A stretch of 6,099 nucleotides of DNA from Candidatus Gottesmanbacteria bacterium (GCA_016204905.1 JACQJU010000102.1:1-6099); one strand, 5' to 3'; shown: positions 1 to 5,156, numbered from the stretch's first letter. A program made the numbers and translations. Notes: generated by a model from the sequence alone, not told the origin.

Positions 1-21
1 AGAGAAGATAAGTGATTTAAT

Positions 22-78
22 ATGTTTATAATGATCAATCGAAATATAATAATCAATTGTTGCTGCGCTTCCTTTTAG
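22..78 (+). CDS. possible 18-codon leader peptide upstream of the PIG-L gene
   Basis: An ATG at 22 opens a short frame that ends in TAG at 76-78 and reads MFIMINRNIIINCCCASF. Three consecutive Cys codons (TGT TGC TGC, 58-66) sit just before the stop, and the stop touches the GGGAGG segment that can pair with the terminator downstream. This arrangement resembles amino-acid attenuation leaders. There is no good ribosome binding site (only a purine stretch at 1-7), and the Ile/Asn-rich start is what AT-rich non-coding DNA would give by chance. It may not be translated. Confidence 0.2.
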   Translation: MFIMINRNIIINCCCASF

Positions 79-150
79 GGAGGCGTCCCGCTAGTAGGCG
101 GGCAGGCGCATAAATTGCGTAATTTGACCTCCCAAGCGGGAGGTTTTTTT
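45..150 (+). promoter_or_regulatory. structured leader RNA, possible transcription attenuator
   Basis: Two TATAAT hexamers (27-32 and 45-50) lie upstream, both without a good -35 box. An RNA starting near 57 would contain a hairpin pairing 66-72 with 79-85, a hairpin CCCGC (87-91) / GCGGG (98-102), and the terminator at 127-150. Two alternative pairings compete with the terminator: GGGAGG (78-83) is a perfect complement of its 5' arm CCTCCC (128-133), and TCCCGC (86-91) is a perfect complement of GCGGGA (136-141) on its loop and 3' arm. Mutually exclusive pairings of this kind are typical of attenuators and riboswitches. I match no known riboswitch class. The alternative is a separate small RNA, or the 3' end of an upstream transcript. 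Confidence 0.4.
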
Positions 151-152
151 AT
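127..152 (+). terminator. Rho-independent terminator
   Basis: A perfect 7-bp GC-rich stem, ACCTCCC (127-133) with GGGAGGT (138-144), closes an AAGC loop and runs straight into seven T residues (144-150). It ends only 10-12 nt before the PIG-L start codon, so it either ends an upstream transcript or conditionally blocks transcription of the deacetylase gene. Confidence 0.85.
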
Positions 153-161
153 TGGGAAAAT

Positions 162-941
162 ATGGCAGTATGGGTAGAAATTGAAACCGAAAAATTAAAT
201 ATTGATCCATCTTGGAGGGCCCATGTTAGCGAAGAGAAAACTGAGGGCGGCGCTGCCTTTATAGTTCCTCATTCGGATGATGCGGAATTTATAGGCTGGG
301 GAATCATACAAGAGATGGTTAAGGCAGATATACCCGTTACTGTTATTCTCCTGACAATGGGAGAAAAAGGAAAACCTCCAGATTCTATCAAAACTGAGGA
401 GCAAGTTATAGAAGAGAGAAAAAGTGAAGCGGAAAGCTCTGCAAATGCGTTGGGGATGCATGTTATATATGTTAATAGTCCTGCGCCAGATGGTGACGTA
501 GAAGGTTATGAGGAAGACTTAAAGCACCAGGTTATGGATATAACCAGGCTCAAAAAGTTTGACGTTATATTTTCTTGGGATGAATATGACCGGACGAGGG
601 GACTGAACCATCCAGATCACAACGCATCTGGGCGAATAGCCAAATCAATTAGCTTTGCTGCACGCACGAGAGGTAGTAAATATGATACTCCAGGTATTGA
701 GCCGCTTTCTTATCGTCCACGACTTTTTGCCTGGACAAGCGATAGAACTGCCGCACCAGAACCTATTTATATATTTCAATTCAATGAGACGGCTATGGCC
801 GCTCGAGAAGATCATTTTGATAAGTACTATCCTACACAGATGCCAAAAAGTAAGATTGAAACAGAATATCGGCCATTATTTCAGAGAGCCAATAAGGGAA
901 TTGCTAGTCAGTATGAGCAAAAATATGTTGAGTTACGTTAG
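162..941 (+). CDS. PIG-L / LmbE family zinc-dependent deacetylase
   Basis: This 259-residue protein belongs to the family that removes N-acetyl groups from GlcNAc-type sugars and conjugates (MshB, BshB, LmbE, eukaryotic PIG-L). Residues 36-42 read PHSDDAE, the family AHPDDE motif, giving zinc ligands His37 and Asp40 with Asp39 as likely general base. HPDH at 150-153 supplies the third His ligand. The helix ERKSEAESSANALG (85-98) matches the conserved R-x2-E-x3-A-x3-LG segment. About 30 residues precede the first strand, slightly more than usual; the ATG at 162 is the first one after the terminator, and only a weak GGGA (154-157) precedes it. There is no signal peptide or membrane segment, so it is probably cytoplasmic. 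The substrate cannot be told from sequence. It is 20 nt upstream of the first DUF62-like gene. Confidence 0.9.
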   Translation: MAVWVEIETEKLNIDPSWRAHVSEEKTEGGAAFIVPHSDDAEFIGWGIIQEMVKADIPVTVILLTMGEKGKPPDSIKTEEQVIEERKSEAESSANALGMHVIYVNSPAPDGDVEGYEEDLKHQVMDITRLKKFDVIFSWDEYDRTRGLNHPDHNASGRIAKSISFAARTRGSKYDTPGIEPLSYRPRLFAWTSDRTAAPEPIYIFQFNETAMAAREDHFDKYYPTQMPKSKIETEYRPLFQRANKGIASQYEQKYVELR

Positions 942-955
942 TTTTATGCTATAAT
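928..955 (+). promoter_or_regulatory. promoter of the first DUF62-like gene, predicts a leaderless mRNA
   Basis: A perfect -10 TATAAT (950-955) lies six bases before the ATG at 962. TTGAGT (928-933) is a 4/6 match to the -35 box at 16-bp spacing. Transcription would begin at about the A of the start codon. The -35 overlaps the end of the deacetylase gene, and no Shine-Dalgarno sequence is present. Confidence 0.6.
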
Positions 956-961
956 CAGCCT

Positions 962-1828
962 ATGTCTGAGGCTAATGGATGGTTTTATAAAGATCCATCT
1001 AAATTAAAACTTCATAGTCTCCATATCGAAGTTATAGCTGATTATGGAGGCGGACATACTACAGACCACGCTTTCTCTGAGGTGAGAAATCATTTCCTCC
1101 GTTTTGATAAAAAAAATTTTATCCGTATGATTACAGAACATCCTGTTTATGCTTTTTCCACTGTGGAAACTGGTTTCTGGATCGCTCAGGAGGGACTTCA
1201 TAGCGAACATAAAGACCTAATAATTTTTTCTAATACTGCACCCCGCGGAGATATTGAATGGTGGGGTGAAAACCGGCAAGGATTTGTTTGCGGAATATTA
1301 GATAATGGAATACCGGTGTTTGCTGTTAATGCCGGATTTAATTTATCCTTTATAAAAAATAGATTAAGAGGTTTATGGGAAGTTAAAGTCCCAAATATAG
1401 GTACGCAATTTAGATCCCGAGATTATTATCCGGAAGTGACTATGTCAATCGTCAATGGGGATAGTAGTAAAATCGGTAAGCCAATCAATGTAAAAAAGAT
1501 TCCTGATGTTCCCCAATTTGTGGTAGCTTCGGTTGATGGGTATGGAAATTTAAAAACTACTATCAAAAGAAGCCATTTATATACAAATATAGCCAATTCA
1601 CCTAAATTGCGAGTTACAATAAACGGCAGGACTCATGAGGTGGTCAATACACTTATAAAGGGTGTCAATGGAAAAACAGGAGATTTATGTATGGTAGTCG
1701 GATCATCGGGAGGAAAAAAAGGAAGTTTTATAGAGTTTGTCAGACTCCAAGGTAGAGCCAATGAAGATTTCGGTATCGATGGGCCAAGAGATGATATGGG
1801 GAAGATAAAAATAGAAAGTATGAAATAA
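962..1828 (+). CDS. divergent SAM hydroxide adenosyltransferase / fluorinase-superfamily protein (DUF62-like), copy 1
   Basis: This 288-residue protein follows the DUF62 / SAM-dependent halogenase layout. The N-terminal ribose-binding strand is ADYGGG (26-31; Asp27 matches fluorinase Asp16). STVETGFWIAQ near 65 matches the family's DVEEGARY helix. SNTAPRG (90-96) occupies the place of VVDPGVG, LDNG (113-116) that of PDNG, and FRSRD (150-154) that of FHGRD. The C-terminal barrel has VDGYGN (191-196, family IDxFGN) and GSSG (247-250). The fold therefore looks intact, but the Asp and His of the SAM hydrolase triad are replaced (Thr92 or Asn91, Arg151) and no equivalent Arg75 is seen. Ser152 falls where fluorinase has Ser158. 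The fluorinase-specific loop of about 20 residues is missing. It may hydrolyse SAM another way, use another nucleophile, or only bind SAM. Family membership is firm; the reaction is unknown. Confidence 0.85.
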   Translation: MSEANGWFYKDPSKLKLHSLHIEVIADYGGGHTTDHAFSEVRNHFLRFDKKNFIRMITEHPVYAFSTVETGFWIAQEGLHSEHKDLIIFSNTAPRGDIEWWGENRQGFVCGILDNGIPVFAVNAGFNLSFIKNRLRGLWEVKVPNIGTQFRSRDYYPEVTMSIVNGDSSKIGKPINVKKIPDVPQFVVASVDGYGNLKTTIKRSHLYTNIANSPKLRVTINGRTHEVVNTLIKGVNGKTGDLCMVVGSSGGKKGSFIEFVRLQGRANEDFGIDGPRDDMGKIKIESMK

Positions 1829-1848
1829 AGAGAATAGTTCGATCCTTC

Positions 1849-1877
1849 TTGATAAATCTTATTTAGTTTGTTACAAT
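1849..1877 (+). promoter_or_regulatory. promoter of the second DUF62-like gene, predicts a leaderless mRNA
   Basis: TTGATA (1849-1854) and TACAAT (1872-1877) are separated by exactly 17 bp; each is 5/6 to consensus. The ATG follows 10 nt after the -10 box, so the transcript would start about four bases before the start codon. No ribosome binding site is present. The two DUF62-like genes can thus be transcribed independently. Confidence 0.7.
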
Positions 1878-1887
1878 CGCCCGCGAT

Positions 1888-2799
1888 ATGCCTCCAGTAC
1901 TTGAGAGAGTTACTTCCAGAGAAATACCTAAGGATCGCATAAAGCTTTGGATTATTGCAGATTTTGGTTGGGGGGACCTTGCCTTTAGTGAAGTTGCAGA
2001 TGAGTTATATTCTCTAGTTCCTGGAATTAGTGCTGAAAAATTATCATTACCCCCTTTTTCAACATTATCAACCGGTTTTGCAATAAGACAGTTAGGTTTA
2101 AGAAGATATTATCCAGGTAAATTAATTTTTTCTAATACTGCTCCAAGAGGAATGGATGAGGGAATCCCTTGGCATGGGAGTGCAAAACAAAGATTACTTT
2201 TTGGAATATTGGATAGTGGAGTCCCTGTTGCTGCTATATCCAGTGGTTACAATTGGTCTTTTGTAAAAGATCGCATTGGAAAAGATGAAGATGGCGTTCC
2301 ACTCTTTTTTGACATCGATATTTCCAATGAGGGCTCTCAATTTCGATCTCGCGATATATACCCTGGGGCTATAAAGAGACTAATTGACCGTGATGAAACA
2401 GTTTTAGGTGAACGGATCGACCCAGCAAGCATACCGGATTATCCTAGAAATCAAGTAATGTATGTTGATGGTTATAAGAATATAAAGATTTCAACACCAG
2501 AATCAGAATTTGATCCTGCACTGAAAGTATCACCTCAGTTAAATGTGACTTTAAATGGAATAACTCGAACAGCCCATAATGCGCTAAGCGGACTTATCCC
2601 AAACGAAGGACTAGTTTTACGTACTGGATCTTCTGGTGATATTGATGATCCTTTTATAGAGTTACAATTAGTGGGTGGTCACGCCAGAAAGTTGTTCGAA
2701 CCACCTGATAAAGAATTCGTATATGTAGATAATGGTAACCTCGTAACTTTTGGACCAGCTACAGATGCTGGTGATTTGTCTGAATCTAGGGCAGCGTAA
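1888..2799 (+). CDS. divergent SAM hydroxide adenosyltransferase / fluorinase-superfamily protein (DUF62-like), copy 2
   Basis: This 303-residue paralogue of the preceding gene shares its block order: IADFGWGD (23-30) and AFSEV (32-36), STLSTGF, SNTAPRG (82-88, identical in both copies), GILDSG (106-111), FRSRD (152-156), VDGYKN (193-198) and GSSG (247-250). As in copy 1, the hydrolase-triad positions are substituted, and Ser154 takes the place of the halide-binding Ser of fluorinase. This copy is the more eroded at family motifs: DNG has become DSG and GYGN has become GYKN. After FIELQLVGGHAR its tail of about 40 residues is unrelated to the tail of copy 1. A DNA segment encoding a copy-1-like tail lies just past its stop. 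The protein is probably cytoplasmic, with no signal peptide. Whether the two copies form a hetero-oligomer (known family members are trimers or hexamers of trimers) is open. Confidence 0.82.
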   Translation: MPPVLERVTSREIPKDRIKLWIIADFGWGDLAFSEVADELYSLVPGISAEKLSLPPFSTLSTGFAIRQLGLRRYYPGKLIFSNTAPRGMDEGIPWHGSAKQRLLFGILDSGVPVAAISSGYNWSFVKDRIGKDEDGVPLFFDIDISNEGSQFRSRDIYPGAIKRLIDRDETVLGERIDPASIPDYPRNQVMYVDGYKNIKISTPESEFDPALKVSPQLNVTLNGITRTAHNALSGLIPNEGLVLRTGSSGDIDDPFIELQLVGGHARKLFEPPDKEFVYVDNGNLVTFGPATDAGDLSESRAA

Positions 2800-2803
2800 A
2801 TAT

Positions 2804-2878
2804 AGAGCGAATGGAGATTTTTTTCATCGATCGTCTCGAGATGACTTGGGGAAGATAAAAATAGAGGCAGTGAGGTAA
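2804..2878 (+). pseudogene. C-terminal remnant of a third DUF62-like copy
   Basis: Translated in the frame of 2804 (+1 relative to copy 2), this stretch reads RANGDFFHRSSRDDLGKIKI followed by EAVR and a TAA at 2876-2878. It closely matches the last residues of copy 1 (RANEDFGIDGPRDDMGKIKI, then ESMK and stop). At DNA level 19 bases are identical (1797-1815 and 2847-2865). No start codon, promoter or upstream motifs of the family belong to it. It is best read as the end of a deleted third tandem copy, or as the original tail of copy 2, displaced by a frameshift or insertion. Confidence 0.75.
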
Positions 2879-2920
2879 TGATTGGGTAATGATTGGATTG
2901 ACAAAAGATTGACAAAAAGA
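2876..2920 (+). repeat. two adjacent 11-bp tandem duplications in the promoter region
   Basis: TAATGATTGGG (2876-2886) is followed by TAATGATTGGA (2887-2897), then TTGACAAAAGA (2898-2908) by TTGACAAAAAGA (2909-2920). Both pairs repeat at 11 bp, about one helical turn, and the second pair duplicates the -35 hexamer. This could be replication slippage or a pair of phased binding sites. Confidence 0.7.
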
Positions 2921-2937
2921 TATTTACGGTTTAAAAT
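2909..2937 (+). promoter_or_regulatory. strong sigma-70-type promoter for the 122-residue gene
   Basis: A consensus TTGACA (2909-2914), a 17-bp spacer and TAAAAT (2932-2937, 5/6) make this the best promoter in the window. A second TTGACA (2898-2903) lies 11 bp upstream but has no good -10 at its own spacing (TATTTA, 2921-2926). The start would be near 2944, giving a leader of about 44 nt. Confidence 0.8.
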
Positions 2938-2970
2938 CCCATAAATATTTTCATTTAGTATAAACTTTAT

Positions 2971-2977
2971 AAAGGAG
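2971..2977 (+). promoter_or_regulatory. strong Shine-Dalgarno site
   Basis: AAAGGAG at 2971-2977 lies 10 nt before the ATG at 2988. It is the only strong ribosome binding site in the window and settles the start of the 122-residue protein. Confidence 0.8.
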
Positions 2978-2987
2978 TGATAGATTT

Positions 2988-3356
2988 ATGCCTGAAGTGG
3001 TAAAAATATTTGATGAACATCAAGCCGCCGCAACTCTCCCAGATTCTAGTGCGGAGTTTGTCGGTGGTGAGGTAAAATTAATACAAAGTGACAATGTTTT
3101 CAATCCTCCTTCATATTTTCGAACCGACTGCTCAATGGATCCTGTGAGTTGTCCTGCTTTGGGTTTAAATAGGGCTAGAGTGAGTGGAGAGACTAGAAAG
3201 AGATCACATAGATGTGAGGCAGTGCGAGCTCCAGAATCGGCATTACCTCAAGATGCGGTTGTTTTTTGTGGGAAACTGGATGTTTATAAAGATACTATTC
3301 AAGCTCCGATTAAAACACCTCCCCTAAATTTACCTTCGACTAATGTTCCAGCTTGA
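2988..3356 (+). CDS. small protein of unknown function, four cysteines
   Basis: I do not recognise this 122-residue protein. That it is real is supported by a consensus promoter and a strong ribosome binding site at the right spacing. It has no signal peptide or membrane segment. The N-terminal third is acidic to neutral (MPEVVKIFDEH...). The middle holds Cys48 and Cys55 and a basic stretch (RARVSGETRKRSHRC, 62-76) ending in His74 and Cys76; Cys94 follows in VVFCGK. Cys48, Cys55, His74 or Cys76, and Cys94 could bind a metal, but the spacing fits no zinc-finger pattern I know. The C-terminus (105-122) is Pro-rich and probably unstructured. The stop codon overlaps the -35 box of prs. Its better expression signals suggest a more abundant product than its neighbours. 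A regulatory or nucleic-acid-binding role would be a guess. Confidence 0.6.
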   Translation: MPEVVKIFDEHQAAATLPDSSAEFVGGEVKLIQSDNVFNPPSYFRTDCSMDPVSCPALGLNRARVSGETRKRSHRCEAVRAPESALPQDAVVFCGKLDVYKDTIQAPIKTPPLNLPSTNVPA

Positions 3357-3381
3357 ATTATAGGTAAAAAAGTAACATAAT
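3353..3381 (+). promoter_or_regulatory. promoter of prs, predicts a leaderless mRNA
   Basis: TTGAAT (3353-3358), a 17-bp spacer and CATAAT (3376-3381) precede the prs ATG (3390) by eight bases. The -35 box overlaps the TGA stop (3354-3356) of the upstream gene. No Shine-Dalgarno sequence is present, so the transcript would start within about two bases of the start codon. Confidence 0.65.
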
Positions 3382-3389
3382 ATGGGATA

Positions 3390-4298
3390 ATGAAACCTGT
3401 GATTTTTGCCGGATCCTCCAATCTACCTCTGGCAAAAAATATTGCTACCTCTTTAGAACTTTCTTTGGGAAAAGCGGAAATTACACGTTTTGCTGATAGT
3501 GAGTGCCGGGTGCGGATATTGGAAGATGTAGAGGAGAAAGATGTTTTTATCATCCAGTCCCTGGCCAATCCAGTCGATGAAAATCTGATGGAGTTTTTAC
3601 TCCTGGGGGATGCGGCCAAGAGGGGTGATCCTCGTAGAATCACTGCTGTAGTACCATATCATGGATATGCCAGGCAGGATAGAATACATAGGACCGGTGA
3701 GTCACTTTCTGCACACGTTGTAGCTAAACTAATAGAATCGGTTCATTATGATAGGCTGATTACAGTAGAATTACACAATGAATCCATATTAGGATTTTTT
3801 GAGATACCCGTTTTTCATATTTCTGGTTTTACTCCCTTTAAACCTCTGGTTACTCAAATAAAAGGCGATATAGTGGTGGTGACTCCTGATGCTGGGGCGC
3901 TAAAAAGATCACAAAAATTTGCTGAGTCTATAGATGCACCGCTGGCTTTGATAGAGAAAAAAAGAGACCTAGATACTCCACATAAGATAGTATCTATGAA
4001 AGTGGTAGGAGATATCAAAGATAAAACGGCAATCATATTTGATGATGTGATAGTGACCGGGGGAACGCTAGTAAATGCAGCTTATCTACTCAAAGAAAAA
4101 GGAGCCAAGCAAGTGATTGCCGCGGCTACTCATGCTGATTTTGTCGGAGGAGTGGACAAAATACTCAAAGATGCTCCTATAGATAAGATTTGGGTCACTG
4201 ATACTATCTATATACCCAGCGATAAGAAATTTTCTAAGCTGGAGATTGTGCCGATTGCTCCTTTTATAGCCTCTGAGATGAAAAAGATGATACGGTGA
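3390..4298 (+). CDS. prs: ribose-phosphate pyrophosphokinase (PRPP synthase)
   Basis: It transfers pyrophosphate from ATP to ribose 5-phosphate to give PRPP, the precursor of purine, pyrimidine, NAD, His and Trp synthesis. It is a cytoplasmic, normally oligomeric enzyme. At 302 residues it is slightly shorter than the usual bacterial 310-320. Seen in order: the N-terminal FAGSSNLPLAKNIA; PYHGYARQDR (89-98), the ATP-binding motif; TVELHNE with His129, the conserved DLHA-type His; VVTPDAGALKR; the catalytic-loop EKKRD (189-193); and the PRPP loop DDVIVTGGT (218-226). Canonical bacterial enzymes have DDMIDTGGT, so the fifth loop residue is Val instead of Asp, closer to the archaeal DDIISTGGT type. 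ELHNE in place of DLHAD is another deviation. It has its own promoter and is followed by an octamer repeat cluster, so it is probably monocistronic. Confidence 0.95.
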   Translation: MKPVIFAGSSNLPLAKNIATSLELSLGKAEITRFADSECRVRILEDVEEKDVFIIQSLANPVDENLMEFLLLGDAAKRGDPRRITAVVPYHGYARQDRIHRTGESLSAHVVAKLIESVHYDRLITVELHNESILGFFEIPVFHISGFTPFKPLVTQIKGDIVVVTPDAGALKRSQKFAESIDAPLALIEKKRDLDTPHKIVSMKVVGDIKDKTAIIFDDVIVTGGTLVNAAYLLKEKGAKQVIAAATHADFVGGVDKILKDAPIDKIWVTDTIYIPSDKKFSKLEIVPIAPFIASEMKKMIR

Positions 4299-4301
4299 TA
4301 C

Positions 4302-4335
4302 ATGCGAATGAGAGATCATGCGAATTTATGCGAAT
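4302..4335 (+). repeat. ATGCGAAT octamer cluster after prs
   Basis: Three exact ATGCGAAT octamers begin at 4302, 4318 and 4328, the first three bases after the prs stop codon. The segment 4315-4335 recurs base for base at 5479-5499 after the DUF59 gene (21 identical bases). The last two octamers are 10 bp apart. The rest of the gap up to about 4412 shows no clear terminator or gene. Confidence 0.85.
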
Positions 4336-4412
4336 CCACTTCCCGCTTAAGCAATTATTTGTTAAAATTCAATATTGAGATTGTTTAAGAAGATTAATCT
4401 CATGAACGAATT

Positions 4413-4447
4413 ATTGCGAATATGCGAATATAAACAAATATGCGAAT
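4413..4447 (+). repeat. octamer cluster overlapping the recR start and a possible -10 box
   Basis: A TTGCGAAT (4414-4421) is followed at once by ATGCGAAT (4422-4429), and a third octamer (4440-4447) supplies the recR start codon itself. TATAAA (4429-4434), formed by the end of one octamer and the next bases, sits six bases before that ATG and could be a -10 box. No convincing -35 or ribosome binding site is present. Confidence 0.7.
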
Positions 4448-5069
4448 ATTGCCAAGATCGATCGAAAGATTGATTGAATCTTTTCAAAAATTACCAGGTA
4501 TAGGACCGAAGACTGCTCAGAGATTGACATTTTATCTTCTCCATGTACCTCAGGGGGAATTAGATAGTTTTTCTGAAGCGGTCAAAAATCTCAAGATCGC
4601 TACTGTATATTGTTCTCGTTGTTTCAATGTCGGAGAGTCTGATCCTTGCGTGGTTTGTGCTAGTCTGGATAGAGATGAGAAAATTATCTGTGTTGTTGAG
4701 CAACCTATAAATATAGTTTCACTAGAAAAAACTGGAAAATACAAGGGTTTATATCATGTACTTCATGGAGCTATTTCACCTCTAAATAATATAGGGCCTG
4801 AGGAAATAAGAATAGCGGAGTTGTTAGAGAGGATCAAAAAGAAGCCAGAAGTGACTGAAGTGATTTTGGCTACTAATTCGAATATGGAAGGGGAAGCCAC
4901 GGCGATGTATATCAGTAATCAGATATCAGATGTCAGAAATCAGATGTCAGATTTAAGAAATTTGAGAGTTACCAGACTAGCTCAAGGGATACCAGTGGGT
5001 GGGGATCTGGAATATGCAGATGATATAACTTTGGAACATGCTTTATCGGGGAGAAGAGAGTATAAGTGA
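4440..5069 (+). CDS. recR: recombination mediator protein RecR
   Basis: RecR works with RecO (and RecF) to load RecA onto SSB-coated single-stranded DNA in gap repair. The 209-residue protein has all family parts: a helix-hairpin-helix LPGIGPKTAQR (18-28); a C4 zinc finger with Cys58, Cys61, Cys70 and Cys73; a Toprim domain from about 82 (ICVVEQP with Glu87, then EKTGKYKGLYHVLHG and SPLNNIGPEEIRI); and the C-terminal PVGGDLEYADDITLEHALSGR. A TAA lies in frame at 4431-4433, so 4440 is the first possible ATG and the N-terminus MRILPRSIERLI aligns with the family. Oddities: the start codon is part of an ATGCGAAT repeat without a ribosome binding site, and residues 158-171 derive from a 7-bp tandem repeat that lengthens a surface segment by about eight residues compared with Bacillus RecR. 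Confidence 0.96.
   Translation: MRILPRSIERLIESFQKLPGIGPKTAQRLTFYLLHVPQGELDSFSEAVKNLKIATVYCSRCFNVGESDPCVVCASLDRDEKIICVVEQPINIVSLEKTGKYKGLYHVLHGAISPLNNIGPEEIRIAELLERIKKKPEVTEVILATNSNMEGEATAMYISNQISDVRNQMSDLRNLRVTRLAQGIPVGGDLEYADDITLEHALSGRREYK
4911..4952 (+). repeat. 7-bp tandem repeat inside recR
   Basis: Six consecutive heptamers fill 42 bases: ATCAGTA, ATCAGAT, ATCAGAT, GTCAGAA, ATCAGAT, GTCAGAT. Because three units equal seven codons, the protein repeats with period seven: ISNQISD (158-164) then VRNQMSD (165-171). The frame is kept and the downstream RecR motifs are intact. Confidence 0.85.
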
Positions 5070-5070
5070 G

Positions 5071-5156
5071 AATTTTTAATTTCTAATTACTAATTTCTAA
5101 TCAATTTTTAAAATTTTAAAATTAATAAATTAAGATTTGATTAAAAATTAAAAATT
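5071..5156. repeat. AT-rich inverted-repeat element after recR
   Basis: This 86-bp element starts one base after the recR stop and contains only six G or C bases. Its ends are perfect 12-bp inverted repeats (5071-5082 with 5145-5156), extending to 16 of 18 matching bases. It holds two TAATTTCTAAT direct repeats near the left end and a perfect 16-bp palindrome at 5106-5121. The structure is MITE- or hairpin-like. A matching segment begins after the last gene at 6081. It may also act in transcription termination. Confidence 0.75.

Noticed and set aside
1..15. Possible tail of an upstream gene (frame ending REDK, TGA at 13-15)
   Set aside because: Only four codons are visible and stops are frequent in AT-rich sequence; nothing supports coding.
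195..461. Minus-strand ORF opposite the deacetylase gene
   Set aside because: It is a shadow of a strongly supported PIG-L gene, has no family motifs and no promoter or ribosome binding site.
962..2799. Calling either DUF62-like gene a true fluorinase or chlorinase
   Set aside because: The fluorinase loop insertion is absent, Thr80 is replaced by Arg in the hand alignment, and the Ser match alone does not establish halide use.
3299..3643. Minus-strand ORF across the prs start
   Set aside because: It overlaps the well-supported N-terminus of prs and shows no recognisable motifs.
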